Source: Pseudonocardia sp. TRM90224 (GTDB lineage: Bacteria; Actinomycetota; Actinomycetes; Mycobacteriales; Pseudonocardiaceae). From it: a stretch of DNA of 64,000 nt. The stretch is from contig NZ_JAJGSX010000029.1 of NCBI RefSeq assembly GCF_021245725.1, positions 55,796 through 119,795 of the forward strand. Reading direction: 5' to 3'. Within the stretch, counting starts at the first letter, position 1. Each line of letters starts with the position of its first letter. The position numbers were made by a program, and so were the translations under genes. Shown piece after piece: positions 16,299-25,222 of the stretch. The notes under the pieces are model-generated. The model was given only the letters and a program-made list of their open reading frames with translations. It did not search any database and was not told the DNA's origin.

Positions 16299-17413
16299 CC
16301 AACCCGATGCCGCCGAAGCACGCGGCTCCGGCGCAGTGGCAGCAGAACCCGTACGGGCAGCAGCCGGCCTACCCGACCGCGCAGCCGGGCCAAATGCCAC
16401 CGGCTCCCGCCCAGTACGGGCAGCACTCCCAGCCGACCGCACAACCGGCCGCCCAACCGACTGCGCAGCCCGGCCAAATGCCGCCGGCGCCCCAAATGCC
16501 ACAGGCGCAGTACGGGCAGCAGCCTGCCTATCCCGCCGCGCAGCCGGCCCAGACGCCCTACGCGGCCCAGCCACAGGCTCAACCGGGGCAGCCCCAGCCG
16601 GCCCAGGCGGCTGCGTGGCCGCCCGGTGGCGCGGCACCCGCCGTCGCGGGCCCGGCCGGCGACTGGCAGATGCGCGCGTCGAAGCGCGCCGGGTTCGGCA
16701 CGCTCGTGATGGTCGAGTTCAAAAAGCTGTCCGGCACTCTCAGCGACAAGATCCTCCTGGTCACCGGTCCGCTCTTCGCCATCCTGATCACGCTGCTCGT
16801 GCTCACGTCGCAGAGCAATCTCACGACCGTGACCAGCCAGATCAGCCCGCTCGCCTACCTGGCGCGGATCGCCGACGTAATCCTGCACGTCACCGTGATC
16901 AAGCTGGTCGCCGGTGAGTGGCAGCACCGCAGCGTGCAACCGACGCTGCTGATGCAGCCGTCACGGCAGCGGTACGCGCTCGCGCAGGCCGTCGTGGTCT
17001 TCACGATCTGGCTGGGCGCGGCGCTGCTGGAGATCGCGCTGTTCTTCCCGCTCATCTCATCGCGGGCCGCCGCGATCAACCACGGCTACCTGCTCGACCA
17101 GCGGATCGGCTGGGTCATTGCGGTCGCGTTGCTCGGCACCGGCCTGACGATGGCGGTCGCGCTGGTGACGGCGATGCTCCTGCCCAACGCGGCGGCGTCG
17201 ATCACCGTGTACGTCCTCGTGGTGATGGGCATGATGATCCTTGTGGCGTCGCTGCCGGACTTCATGTCCTACATCGACCCGGTGCAGCCGATGATGGCGC
17301 TGGCGGGGACGGCCGAAGTCACCAACACGGCGTCCGTGATCACCTCGTCGCTGATGCTGGTGGGCCTGCTCGGGCTCGGGATGTGGAGAATCTCCCGCCG
17401 CGACGCCGGCTGA
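16295..17413 (+). CDS. ABC-2 type permease with long Pro/Gln-rich N-terminus
   Basis: 372 residues. Residues 1-115 are disordered and repetitive (YGQQPAYPTAQPGQMPPAP-type repeats). The remaining 250 residues form a six-helix ABC-2 membrane domain: VEFKKLSGTLSDK before the first helix (ILLVTGPLFAILITLLVL), then IADVILHVTVIKLVAGEWQ, VVVFTIWLGAALLEIALF and later helices, ending GLLGLGMWRISRRDAG. It is the partner of the ATPase encoded just upstream. The tail predicts a long cytoplasmic N-terminal extension, unusual for ABC-2 permeases. Confidence 0.9.
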   Translation: MTNPMPPKHAAPAQWQQNPYGQQPAYPTAQPGQMPPAPAQYGQHSQPTAQPAAQPTAQPGQMPPAPQMPQAQYGQQPAYPAAQPAQTPYAAQPQAQPGQPQPAQAAAWPPGGAAPAVAGPAGDWQMRASKRAGFGTLVMVEFKKLSGTLSDKILLVTGPLFAILITLLVLTSQSNLTTVTSQISPLAYLARIADVILHVTVIKLVAGEWQHRSVQPTLLMQPSRQRYALAQAVVVFTIWLGAALLEIALFFPLISSRAAAINHGYLLDQRIGWVIAVALLGTGLTMAVALVTAMLLPNAAASITVYVLVVMGMMILVASLPDFMSYIDPVQPMMALAGTAEVTNTASVITSSLMLVGLLGLGMWRISRRDAG

Positions 17414-17417
17414 CCCC

Positions 17418-17482
17418 GAAGTTCCCACCGTTTGGGCACTTGCGCGCTCGCTGGGCGCGCATCCACCCAAAACGGTGGGGAG
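17418..17482. repeat. Degenerate Family A inverted repeat (A4)
   Basis: Arms CCCACCGTTTGGG-like and CCCAAAACGGTGGGG-like face each other around a longer GC-rich loop, between the convergent ABC permease and the lipoprotein gene. The outer bases match family A, but the CCAAC/CTGCAC part has diverged. Likely a transcription terminator for both genes. Confidence 0.75.
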
Positions 17483-17490
17483 ATGTGCGG

Positions 17491-18180
17491 TCAGGCGCGC
17501 ACGAGGCTCCCGCCGTCGGGGTCGAGCGCGGCGATGAACGCCTTGGCCATCTCGAGGCTCTTCGGGCAGAACTCCGTGGCGACCTTGCCCGATTGCGCGA
17601 GATCCTCCGACTCGTACTCGGTGCCGTCGTCGGCCGGACCGGCCGTGACCATGAAGACGATCGGCGAGCCGGTGTCGACGATCGTGTTGCAGTCGGGCCC
17701 CGCGGCCGAGAAGGCGAGCACCTGCACCGCGTAGTAGCGCTCGTTCAGGATGAACCGCCGGAAGTAGGACGGGGTGCCGTACACCGAGGCGAAGCGGCTG
17801 GCGCCGTCCCAGTGGTTCTTGAACGGCGCAGCGGGCGGCGGGTCGTCCGCGTCGACGTCCACGATGGGCGGCTGGATGTTCTCGATCCACGCCCGGCCCC
17901 ACGGCTCGTCCCACGCGCAGCCGCCGGCCCCGCTGCCGAACCCCTTGGTCTGATGGGGTGGCGTCGTGAGGCCCGCCGCACGCATCGACTCACGCGGCAG
18001 CTCGAGGCAGGTGTCCTTGAACACCGGCTCACGGGTGGTCAGGAACGTGATGTCGTCGTAGGCGACGGACTCCGCCGGCAGCTTGGGGGCCGGCTGGGCC
18101 GGCACCACGGCAGGGGGTGCGGTGCACGCACTGAGCGCCAGCACCGACAGGCCGACGACGACCATGGACCTTCCTCGCAT
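17491..18180 (-). CDS. Putative lipoprotein, DUF3558-like
   Basis: 229 residues from the ATG at 18180. The signal peptide MRGRSMVVVGLSVLALSAC has a lipobox cysteine at residue 19, so the mature protein should be lipid-anchored outside the membrane. The mature part has the spaced cysteines and Pro-rich start (TAPPAVVPAQPAPKLP) of actinobacterial DUF3558 proteins, including CLELP, GGCAWDEP, DCNTIV and FCPKSLEMAKAF. Function unknown. A related smaller lipoprotein lies at 19267-19722. Confidence 0.72.
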   Translation of the reverse strand: MRGRSMVVVGLSVLALSACTAPPAVVPAQPAPKLPAESVAYDDITFLTTREPVFKDTCLELPRESMRAAGLTTPPHQTKGFGSGAGGCAWDEPWGRAWIENIQPPIVDVDADDPPPAAPFKNHWDGASRFASVYGTPSYFRRFILNERYYAVQVLAFSAAGPDCNTIVDTGSPIVFMVTAGPADDGTEYESEDLAQSGKVATEFCPKSLEMAKAFIAALDPDGGSLVRA

Positions 18181-18214
18181 GCGGCCAGTCGACCACATGA
18201 GGTACGAAGGCTTT

Positions 18215-19234
18215 TCACCGGCTCCTGGCCAGCAGTCGCTCCACCGGCCAGGTGTTGATCACCCGCTCGGCCGGCACGCCGCACGCGACCGCCCGTTCGC
18301 AGCCGTTGCCGAGCCAGTCGAGCTGGCCGGGGGCGTGCGCGTCGGTGTCGATCGTGAACTCGCACCCCGCCTCGACGGCGAGCCGCAGCAGCCGTTTGGG
18401 CGGGTCGAGCCGCTCCGGGCGGGAGTTGACCTCGACGGCGACGCCGCCCTCCGCGCACGCCGCGAACACCGCAGCGGCGTCGAACTCCGACTCGGGCCGC
18501 TTGCGCTTGCCGGTGACCATGCGGCCGGTGCAGTGCCCCAGCACGTCGACGAGCGGGTTGGCGATGGCCTTGAGCATGCGGCGGGTCATGTCGGCGCGCT
18601 GCATGCGCAGCTTCGAGTGCACCGACGCGACGACGATGTCGAGCTCGGAGAGCAGGTCGGGGTCCTGGTCGAGCGAGCCGTCCTCGTTGATGTCGACCTC
18701 GATGCCGGTGAGCACCCGGAACTGCCCGTCGAGCTCCGCGTTCAGCTCGGCGACCTGGTCGAGCTGCGCGCGCAGCCGTTCAGCGGAGAGGCCGTTGGCG
18801 ACGGTGAGCCGCGGCGAGTGGTCGGTGATCACGAGGTAGTCGTGACCCAGCTCGCGGGCGGTCTGCACCATCTCGCGCAGCGGCGACCCGCCGTCGGACG
18901 CGTCGGTGTGGCTGTGGCAGTCGCCGCGGATCGCCTCGCGCATCCCCTGCGCGGCCTCGTCGAGCGGAGTGCCCTCGGTGGCCTCCAACCTGCGGAGGTA
19001 GACCGGCTCCTCGCCGGTCAGCGACTCGATGACGCACCGCGCGGTGACCTCGCCGACGCCCTTGAGCCGCACCAGCTCGCCGGAGAGCGCCAGCTGGGTC
19101 AGCTCATCGGGGTCGCGGCGGGCGAGCACGGCCGCCGCGGTGCGGAACGCGCGCACCCGGTAGGTCGACTCGTGCGCACGTTCCAGCAGGAAGGCGATGC
19201 GCCGCAGATCGGCGACGGCGTCCCGGGCGCTCAC
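18215..19234 (-). CDS. PHP-domain phosphoesterase with PolX-like helix-hairpin-helix region
   Basis: 339 residues from GTG 19234. Residues 1-100 are helical and include an HhH-type segment (GELVRLKGVGEVTARCVIESL) like the non-polymerase part of PolX. The C-terminal 230 residues are a PHP domain with the metal-binding motifs GDCHSHTDASDGGSP, LVITDHSPRL, TGIEVDINEDG, VVASVHSKLRM and a final TDAHAPGQLDW. The polymerase domain of bacterial PolX is missing. PHP proteins of this type are metal-dependent phosphatases or nucleases; a DNA-repair role is inferred from the HhH region. Confidence 0.88.
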   Translation of the reverse strand: MSARDAVADLRRIAFLLERAHESTYRVRAFRTAAAVLARRDPDELTQLALSGELVRLKGVGEVTARCVIESLTGEEPVYLRRLEATEGTPLDEAAQGMREAIRGDCHSHTDASDGGSPLREMVQTARELGHDYLVITDHSPRLTVANGLSAERLRAQLDQVAELNAELDGQFRVLTGIEVDINEDGSLDQDPDLLSELDIVVASVHSKLRMQRADMTRRMLKAIANPLVDVLGHCTGRMVTGKRKRPESEFDAAAVFAACAEGGVAVEVNSRPERLDPPKRLLRLAVEAGCEFTIDTDAHAPGQLDWLGNGCERAVACGVPAERVINTWPVERLLARSR

Positions 19235-19266
19235 GCAGCCGATCGTCGCACAGCTCACCCACGCGA

Positions 19267-19722
19267 TCAGGACGGGTCGGTGCGCAGCGCCAGCCCGTCC
19301 TTGTCGCAGCCGATGATCCCGCTGCCCTGCGCGCCGGTGTCGGCGAGGCACGACCAGCCCTGCACGACGAGGCGGTGCGAGGTGCCCTCCGACTTGGTCG
19401 GCGCATCGCGGTAGTACTCGGTGATGACGTTGAACGCCTCCGTGCAGCCCACGCGGCCGGCGTCGGTCGCGACCGCGATCAGGTCGACCTGCGCGCCGCC
19501 CTCCGGGCCGACCTTGCCGCCGCTCGTGCTGCAGTTGACGTCGTCGACGTCGTCCTCGGCCGCCGAAGTGGGCGCCGAGGTGGGCGCCACCGTCGCGACG
19601 GCCGGCGCGGTCGAAGCCTGCGAACTCGGCGTGGGCGTCGGAGCCGGACCGGAACAGCCGGTGAGCAGCGCGGCGGCGAGCACCGCCCCGCACGTCACCA
19701 CCCGGATCGTCCGTGCGTGCAT
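19267..19722 (-). CDS. Small putative lipoprotein, DUF3558-like
   Basis: 151 residues. The signal peptide ends in LAAALLTGC, a lipobox, followed by a Thr/Pro/Ala-rich linker (PAPTPTPSSQASTAPAVATV) and a short domain with four cysteines (VNCSTSGG, VGCTEAF, WSCLADTG, IGCDKDG). The size and cysteine pattern match short DUF3558-like proteins. Probably surface-anchored; function unknown. It starts upstream of the PHP gene on the same strand, with 32 bases between. Confidence 0.7.
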   Translation of the reverse strand: MHARTIRVVTCGAVLAAALLTGCSGPAPTPTPSSQASTAPAVATVAPTSAPTSAAEDDVDDVNCSTSGGKVGPEGGAQVDLIAVATDAGRVGCTEAFNVITEYYRDAPTKSEGTSHRLVVQGWSCLADTGAQGSGIIGCDKDGLALRTDPS

Positions 19723-19833
19723 GAGGTCCCCCGACCTGTTGTGGGACGGCACGTGCCGTCCCTTGTGGAGGACCCTAGTGCGGCGCCACAGACGTGGCGG
19801 CGGAGGGCGGGATGCGTGCGTTCCGCACGCGTT

Positions 19834-19886
19834 GCCAGGAAAGCCACTTTCCTGGCGCCACAGGACAGGAAAGTGGCTTTCCTGGC
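19834..19886. repeat. Family B inverted repeat (B2)
   Basis: Same nested palindrome as B1: AGGAAAG-CCA-CTTTCCT, a ten-base spacer, then AGGAAAG-TGG-CTTTCCT, all flanked by GCC/GGC. It lies 45 bases downstream of matB and upstream of the small lipoprotein gene, and is preceded by a second small palindrome (GTGCGTTCCGCAC at about 19816-19828). Confidence 0.9.
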
Positions 19887-19931
19887 ACCCCTGCCAGCTG
19901 AGGACGGGCGGGAGGCTGGGTGTCGCCTCCG

Positions 19932-21341
19932 TCAGCGTGGCAGTTTTGCCTTCTGCACCTTGCCCATGTCGTTGCGCGGCAGCGACTCGGTGAACCGGAC
20001 CTCGCGCGGGCGCTTGTGCGGCGCCAGCAGCGCGGCGACGTGGTCGATCAGCTCGCGCTCCTGCGGCGGCTCCCCCGCCGGCACGACGAACGCGACGATC
20101 CGCTCGCCGAGATCGTCGTCGGGCGCGCCGATGACGGCCACCTCGGCCACCCCGTCGTGTTCGAGGAGCGCGTTCTCGATCTCGCCCGCGCCGATCTTGT
20201 AGCCGCCGGACTTGATGAGATCGGTCGCGCTGCGGCCCACCAACGCGAGTGTCCCGGAGGCGGTCCAGCGCCCGATGTCGCCAGTGGCGAACCAGCCATC
20301 GGCGGTGAACGCGGCCGCGGTGGCCTCGGGACGGTTGAGGTAGCCGTCGAACACCGACGGGCCGCGGACCTCGACCGCGCCGAGCCCTTCCGAGTCGTCG
20401 CCCGGGAGCGGTGTCAGCCGCACCTCGGTGCCCGTCACCGGACGCCCGACGGTGCCGGGTTCGGGTTCCTCGGCGGCGGTGGCCGCGGTGAGGATGAGTG
20501 TCTCGGTGAGGCCGTACCGCTCGCGCACGGCGAGCCCGGTCGTCGCGCGGATCCGGGCGTGGTCGACGGCCGTCAGCGCGGCCGACCCGGAGACGAGCAG
20601 CCGTGCGCGGCCCACCGCCGCGGCCGCCGCGGCGTCGGCCTCCAGCTGCGCCGCGAGGCGGTGGTACTGCGTCGGCACGCCGAAGACGAGCGTCGCGCCG
20701 GACGCCGCGAGCGTCGTGGCGTCGAGCGCGCCGATGTGGTGCAAGGTGCCGCCGCGGCGCAGCGGGCCGAGCACCCCGAGCACGAGCCCGTGCACGTGGA
20801 ACAGCGGGAGGCCGTGCGCGAGCAGGTCGTCGGCCGTCCACTCCCAGGCCTCCGCGAGCCCGTCGAGGTTGGCGGCGACGGCCCGCCGCGAGAGCACGGC
20901 GCCCTTCGGCGGCCCGGTTGTGCCCGAGGTGTAGACGACGAGCGCGGGCGCCGTGAGGGGCGGCTCGTCGGTGGGCAGCGCACCGGTCGCCGCGAGGTCG
21001 ACGTCGATCCGCGGGAGCGCCGCGAGCGGGCCCGGGAGCTCGACCCCCGGCGCGGCCAACACGAGCTCCGGCGCGGCGTCGGCGAGCACGTGCCCCAGCT
21101 CGCGCTCGCCGAGCTTCGGGTTGAGCGGCACCGCCGGCACGCCCGCGACCAGCGCCGACGTCACCGCGAGCGCGGTGTGGATGCTCGGTGTGGCGTAGAC
21201 GGCGACGCGCGTGCGCCCCCGCAGCTGTGCAGCGAGCGCGCCCGCGGCGCCGGCGAGCTGCGCGTAGGTCAGCTCAGCGGCGCCGAAGCGGAGCGCCACG
21301 CGGTTCGGCGGGTCGAGCAGGGCGGGGAACAACGCGCTCAT
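19932..21341 (-). CDS. matB: Malonyl-CoA/methylmalonyl-CoA synthetase (MatB-like)
   Basis: 469 residues, the length of actinobacterial MatB. ATP-binding motif VVYTSGTTGPPKGAVLSRRA, then LPLFHVHGLVLGVLGPLRRG, ERYGLTET, DGWFATGDIGRW, and the C-terminal hinge and lysine region DLIKSGGYKIGAGEIENALL and LPRNDMGKVQKAKL. From memory, these segments closely parallel Streptomyces MatB, which ligates malonate or methylmalonate to CoA. The start overlaps the upstream FAD oxidase stop by four bases. The product could feed polyketide or fatty-acid synthesis. The symbol is based on resemblance; the malonate-binding arginine was not verified. Confidence 0.85.
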   Translation of the reverse strand: MSALFPALLDPPNRVALRFGAAELTYAQLAGAAGALAAQLRGRTRVAVYATPSIHTALAVTSALVAGVPAVPLNPKLGERELGHVLADAAPELVLAAPGVELPGPLAALPRIDVDLAATGALPTDEPPLTAPALVVYTSGTTGPPKGAVLSRRAVAANLDGLAEAWEWTADDLLAHGLPLFHVHGLVLGVLGPLRRGGTLHHIGALDATTLAASGATLVFGVPTQYHRLAAQLEADAAAAAAVGRARLLVSGSAALTAVDHARIRATTGLAVRERYGLTETLILTAATAAEEPEPGTVGRPVTGTEVRLTPLPGDDSEGLGAVEVRGPSVFDGYLNRPEATAAAFTADGWFATGDIGRWTASGTLALVGRSATDLIKSGGYKIGAGEIENALLEHDGVAEVAVIGAPDDDLGERIVAFVVPAGEPPQERELIDHVAALLAPHKRPREVRFTESLPRNDMGKVQKAKLPR

Positions 21342-22714
21342 CCGACCATCTTCCCCGGGTTCAAGATCCCCTGCGGGTCGAGCGCCTGCTTCACGGCACG
21401 CTGCAGCGCGACGACACCGGGGCCGAGCTCGCGGCGCATCCCGTCGAGCTTGAGCAGGCCGACCCCGTGCTCGCCGGTCACGGTGCCGCCCAGCGCCAGC
21501 GCGGTATCGACGATCTCGTCGAACGCGGCCTGCGCGCGCAGCTTCGCCGGCTCGTCGCCGTGCTTGGTGAGCAGCAGCGGGTGCAGGTTCCCGTCGCCGG
21601 CGTGCGCCACCGTCGCGATCTTCGTCTCGTGCTTCGCGGCGATCTCCTCCAGCCGCCCGAGCATCTCGGCGAGCTTGCCGCGCGGCAGGCAGACGTCCTC
21701 GGTCAGCATCGCCTCGCCGCGCTGCTCGAGCCCCGGATAGGCGAGCCTGCGCGCCTCGAACAGCGCCTCCGCCTCGACCGGGTCGGTCGACATGATCGCC
21801 TCGGTCGCGCCGGCTGCCTCGAACTCGGCGTGGATCGCGGCCGCCTCCTGCTCCGCGGCCGGCTCCGGGAGGTCGGTCTGCGCCAGCAGCAACGCCGCGG
21901 AGCTCGCCGGCAGGTCGGCCTGCTTCCACTCGTTGATCGCCTGCAGGCACACTCGGTCGATCAGCTCGAACGCCGCCGGCTGCAACCCGGCCGCGGTCAC
22001 CCGGCCGACCGCCTCCCCCGCCGCCGCGAGCGTGTCGAAGAACCCGACGACGGTGCGCGGGATCGTCGTGCGCAGCGGCCGCAGCCGCACGGTGACCTCG
22101 GTGACGACGCCGAGCGTGCCCTCGGAGCCGACCAGCAGCCCCACCAGGTCGTACCCCGCGACCCCCTTCGCCGTGCGCCGGCCGACCCGCACGACCTCAC
22201 CCGCCGCCGTCACGAACTCGAGCGCGAGGACGTAGTCGCGCGTGACGCCGTACTTCACGCAGCACAGCCCGCCCGCGTTGGTGGCGACGTTGCCGCCGAT
22301 CGTCGACCACGGCGCGCTCGCGGGGTCGGGCGGATACCAGAGGCCCTGCTCGGCGGCAGCGGCCCGGAGGTCGTCGTTGACGACGCCCGGCTGGACGACC
22401 GCGATCCGCTCGGCGGGGTTGGTCTCGACGATCTCGCGCATCCGTTCGGTCGAGAGCACGACACAGCCGTCGACGGCGTTGGCGCCACCGGAGAGGCCGG
22501 TGCCCGCGCCGCGGGTGACCACCGGGATGCCGTGCGCGGCGCAGGCCTTCACAACAGCGGCGACCTCCGCGGTGCTGCCAGGGCGGACCACGGCGACCGC
22601 TGCCCCGTACGCGGCCCACTCCGCCTCGTCGTGCAGGTAGGGACGGACGGTGTCGGGGTCGGTGAGCAGGTGCTGTGGCGCCACGGCCGCGCTGAGCTCC
22701 GGCGGGAGGGTCAT
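21338..22714 (-). CDS. FAD-linked 2-hydroxyacid oxidase (GlcD type)
   Basis: 458 residues. FAD_binding_4 domain with PVVTRGAGTGLSGGANAV and the GGNVATNAGGLCCVKYGVTRDYV loop. The C-terminal FAD-oxidase domain carries the metal-site motifs HAGDGNLHPLLL and GEHGVGLLK and ends DPQGILNPGKMVG. This is the glycolate oxidase GlcD / D-lactate dehydrogenase family, without the Fe-S half found in the 5246-8179 protein. Translationally coupled to matB (four-base overlap). The pairing suggests that a hydroxyacid is oxidised next to malonate or methylmalonate activation, but the substrate is not known. Confidence 0.88.
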   Translation of the reverse strand: MTLPPELSAAVAPQHLLTDPDTVRPYLHDEAEWAAYGAAVAVVRPGSTAEVAAVVKACAAHGIPVVTRGAGTGLSGGANAVDGCVVLSTERMREIVETNPAERIAVVQPGVVNDDLRAAAAEQGLWYPPDPASAPWSTIGGNVATNAGGLCCVKYGVTRDYVLALEFVTAAGEVVRVGRRTAKGVAGYDLVGLLVGSEGTLGVVTEVTVRLRPLRTTIPRTVVGFFDTLAAAGEAVGRVTAAGLQPAAFELIDRVCLQAINEWKQADLPASSAALLLAQTDLPEPAAEQEAAAIHAEFEAAGATEAIMSTDPVEAEALFEARRLAYPGLEQRGEAMLTEDVCLPRGKLAEMLGRLEEIAAKHETKIATVAHAGDGNLHPLLLTKHGDEPAKLRAQAAFDEIVDTALALGGTVTGEHGVGLLKLDGMRRELGPGVVALQRAVKQALDPQGILNPGKMVG

Positions 22715-22723
22715 GGGCCGACC

Positions 22724-23662
22724 CTACGTCGAGCGACCGGCAATCATCGCGTCCGCGAGACCGGTTCCCGACCGCCAGGCCGTCTCGATGCGCGGGCTGC
22801 CCCAGCCGTCGCCGGCGAGCGCGACGCCGTCGCGGCCGAGGTGGAACGGCTCCTCGCGGGTGCCGTCCGGCGCCGCGTGCGGCCAGTGCCGCACGTCCAC
22901 CCATTCCGGGGAGGTCCGCACGCCGAGCAGGTCGCGCAGCGCGTCGAGCACCGCGGGGACGACGCCGGCCGGGTCGGCGGCGTGCGCGGTGGCCAGGCCG
23001 GCCGTCGTGTGCGCCACCAGGACGGGAGCGTCGTCGCCGCGGCGGGCGCCGTCGTCGGCGACCAGCGAGAGCACAGGGTGGCCGTTGACGAATGCCGCAG
23101 CCAGCTCCGGCCACTCCCGCTGCGCGAACCCGGCCACGACGGTGATCACGGGCCGCCAGCCGCGACCGGCCAGCACGGAAGCCGCGGGCGTTCCCGGCTC
23201 GACGAGCCGCTCCGCCTGCGGGTCGGGCATCGCGAGCACAACGGTGTGGGCTCGCTCACCGTCGACGTGCCCGGGACCGGCCGCCCGCACGTCGTGGCCG
23301 AACCGGACGTCGAGGCCGTCGGCCAGCGCGGCGACGAGGCTCGCCAGGCCGCCGGGCGCCGCCCACCGCATCGGGCCCCGCTCCGGCGAGCGGCTGCCGC
23401 CCTCCAGCACCGCGAGCTCCGCCGTCCACGGCCGGGCGAGCCCGGCCGCCTCCCACTCGGAGACGACGTCGGCGAACCCCTCGTCGCGCACGGTGAAGTA
23501 GGCCGCGCCGGTGTCGACGCGCCGCCCGCCGATGCGCGGGCTGGCCATCCGCCCGCCGACAACGAGGTCCCGCTCCAGGACGACAACATCCACCCCGGCG
23601 TCGGCGAGCCGCCGCGCGCACGCCACGCCGGCGATCCCGGCCCCGACAACGATCACCCGCAC
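22724..23662 (-). CDS. Renalase-like NAD(P)/FAD-dependent amine oxidase-fold protein
   Basis: 312 residues. The N-terminal Rossmann motif MRVIVVGAGIAGVACARRLADAG is followed by VVVLERDLVVGGRMAS, the extended GG motif of the renalase and amine-oxidase group, and then DTGAAYFTVRDEGF, typical of bacterial renalase-like proteins. The C-terminus has the FAD-contacting GVALAGDGWGSPRIETAWRSG. Bacterial renalases oxidise isomeric forms of NAD(P)H; whether this protein does so is inferred from family. It starts 14 bases beyond inverted repeat C1 and ends nine bases before the GlcD-type gene, so it may be cotranscribed with it. Confidence 0.82.
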   Translation of the reverse strand: MRVIVVGAGIAGVACARRLADAGVDVVVLERDLVVGGRMASPRIGGRRVDTGAAYFTVRDEGFADVVSEWEAAGLARPWTAELAVLEGGSRSPERGPMRWAAPGGLASLVAALADGLDVRFGHDVRAAGPGHVDGERAHTVVLAMPDPQAERLVEPGTPAASVLAGRGWRPVITVVAGFAQREWPELAAAFVNGHPVLSLVADDGARRGDDAPVLVAHTTAGLATAHAADPAGVVPAVLDALRDLLGVRTSPEWVDVRHWPHAAPDGTREEPFHLGRDGVALAGDGWGSPRIETAWRSGTGLADAMIAGRST

Positions 23663-23675
23663 CCGTTCACGGTAA

Positions 23676-23740
23676 CCGTCGACAACGACGTTATGGCTGT
23701 TTTGAAACGTTCCAAGCAGCCATAACGTCGTTGTCGACGG
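23676..23740. repeat. Family C inverted repeat (C1), overlapping a gene end
   Basis: Perfect 24-base arms (23676-23699 and 23717-23740) flank a 17-base loop. The arms contain GTCGACAACGACGTTATGG. On either strand the distal arm reads CAG CCA TAA, so the element carries a stop codon. The monooxygenase gene (minus strand) terminates inside it, and its last residues (VDNDVMAAWNVSKQP) are encoded by the repeat. A second copy is at 43229-43291. Confidence 0.92.
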
Positions 23741-25202
23741 CGCGGCCCAGCAGCTCGTGGTCCGCGTGGTGCACGCGCCGCGTGCGGCGGCGGTAGCGGA
23801 ACGTGTAGTCGGGCCAGAGCGTGCGGTTGCGACCGTCCTCGTCGAGGTACCAGGACGCGCAGCCGCCGGCCGTCCAGACCGAGCCGTCGAGCTTGCGCTG
23901 CAACGCGGCGTTGAAGCGGTCCTGCCGGTCGCGGCGGGTGTCGATCGCGGCCGCGCCGCTGCGGTCGACGAGCGCGAGCGCGTCGAGCAGGTAGCTGGTC
24001 TGCGACTCGATCATGTAGATCATCGAGCTGTGCCCGAGCCCGGTGTTGGGGCCGATCATGGTGAACAGGTTCGGGAATCCCGCGACCGTGGTGCCGAGGA
24101 AGCCCTCGGGGCCGCGCGCCCAGACGTCGTCGAGCTTCACGCCGTCGCGGCCCGTGATCGTCACGTCGTGGCCCATGCCCTCGCCGACCTTGAAGCCGGT
24201 GCCGAAGACGATCGTGTCGACCTCGTGCTCGACGCCGTCGGCCGTCACCACCGCGTTCCTCGTGACCCGCACGATCTTCTCGGTGACGACCTCGGCGTTG
24301 GGCTGCTTGAGCGCCCCGTAGTAGTCGTTGGACATCAGGATCCGCTTGCAGCCGATCGTGAAGTCGGGAGTGAGCTTCGCCGCGAGGTCGGGCCGGTCGG
24401 CGAACGTGCGGGCGAGGTGCGCCCGCGCGAACCGCTCGACGAGCTTCATCCGCCGCGGCTTGCGGAAGCCGCTGACCAGCGCCTCGTTGCGCGCGTAGAT
24501 CACGCCGCGCTGCAGCTTCTGCGCCGCGGGGAACACGCGGTAGAGGGCGCGCGCGACGGCGGGGATCGGCCGGTCGGGCTTTGGCAGCACCCATGGCGCG
24601 GTGCGCTGGAACAGCGTGAGCGACGTGGCCTGCGGCTGGATCTGCGGCACGAACTGGATCGCGCTCGCGCCGGTGCCGACCACCGCGACCCGCTTTCCGG
24701 CGAAGTCGTGCGAGTGGTCCCACTGCGACGAGTGGAACGCCGTGCCCTCGAACTCGTCGAGCCCGTCGATCTCCGGGACCGACGGGATGTGCAGCGGGCC
24801 GGTCGCCCAGACGAGCACCCGCGCCCGGATCGCGGTGCCGTCGGACGTCGTGACCGCCCAGCCGGTGCCTTCCCACTCCGCGCGGGTGACGGCCGCGCCG
24901 AAGCGGATGTGCTCGCGGAGGCCGTAGCGGTCGGCGATGCCCTCCAAGTACGCGCGGATCTCCGGTTGGCGCGCGAACAGGCGCGTCCAGTCCGGGTTCG
25001 GCGCGAACGAGAACGAGTACAGGTGCGACGGCACGTCGCACGCGCAGCCGGGATAGGTGTTGTCGCGCCAGGTGCCGCCGAGCGACTCGCCCTTCTCCAG
25101 CACCACGAAGTCGGTACGGCCGGCCCCGGCCAGCCGAACGGCCGCGCCGAGCCCTGCGAAACCGCTGCCGACGATCGCCACGTCCACACTGAGGTCAGCC
25201 AT
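23691..25202 (-). CDS. Flavin-containing monooxygenase (Baeyer-Villiger type)
   Basis: 503 residues. FAD motif VAIVGSGFAGLGAAVRLAGAG, then GESLGGTWRDNTYPGCACDVPSHLYSF, the NADPH motif VAVVGTGASAIQFVPQI, and the FxGxxxHxxxW-type fingerprint (FEGTAFHSSQWDHS). These features mark class B monooxygenases, which insert oxygen next to ketones or oxidise S and N centres. The last 15 residues come from inverted repeat C1 rather than family sequence. It is divergent from a TetR regulator, with three operator-like repeats between them, so substrate-induced derepression is likely. Confidence 0.9.
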   Translation of the reverse strand: MADLSVDVAIVGSGFAGLGAAVRLAGAGRTDFVVLEKGESLGGTWRDNTYPGCACDVPSHLYSFSFAPNPDWTRLFARQPEIRAYLEGIADRYGLREHIRFGAAVTRAEWEGTGWAVTTSDGTAIRARVLVWATGPLHIPSVPEIDGLDEFEGTAFHSSQWDHSHDFAGKRVAVVGTGASAIQFVPQIQPQATSLTLFQRTAPWVLPKPDRPIPAVARALYRVFPAAQKLQRGVIYARNEALVSGFRKPRRMKLVERFARAHLARTFADRPDLAAKLTPDFTIGCKRILMSNDYYGALKQPNAEVVTEKIVRVTRNAVVTADGVEHEVDTIVFGTGFKVGEGMGHDVTITGRDGVKLDDVWARGPEGFLGTTVAGFPNLFTMIGPNTGLGHSSMIYMIESQTSYLLDALALVDRSGAAAIDTRRDRQDRFNAALQRKLDGSVWTAGGCASWYLDEDGRNRTLWPDYTFRYRRRTRRVHHADHELLGRAVDNDVMAAWNVSKQP

Positions 25203-25222
25203 CGTGCTCCTCTCCGAAAGCT

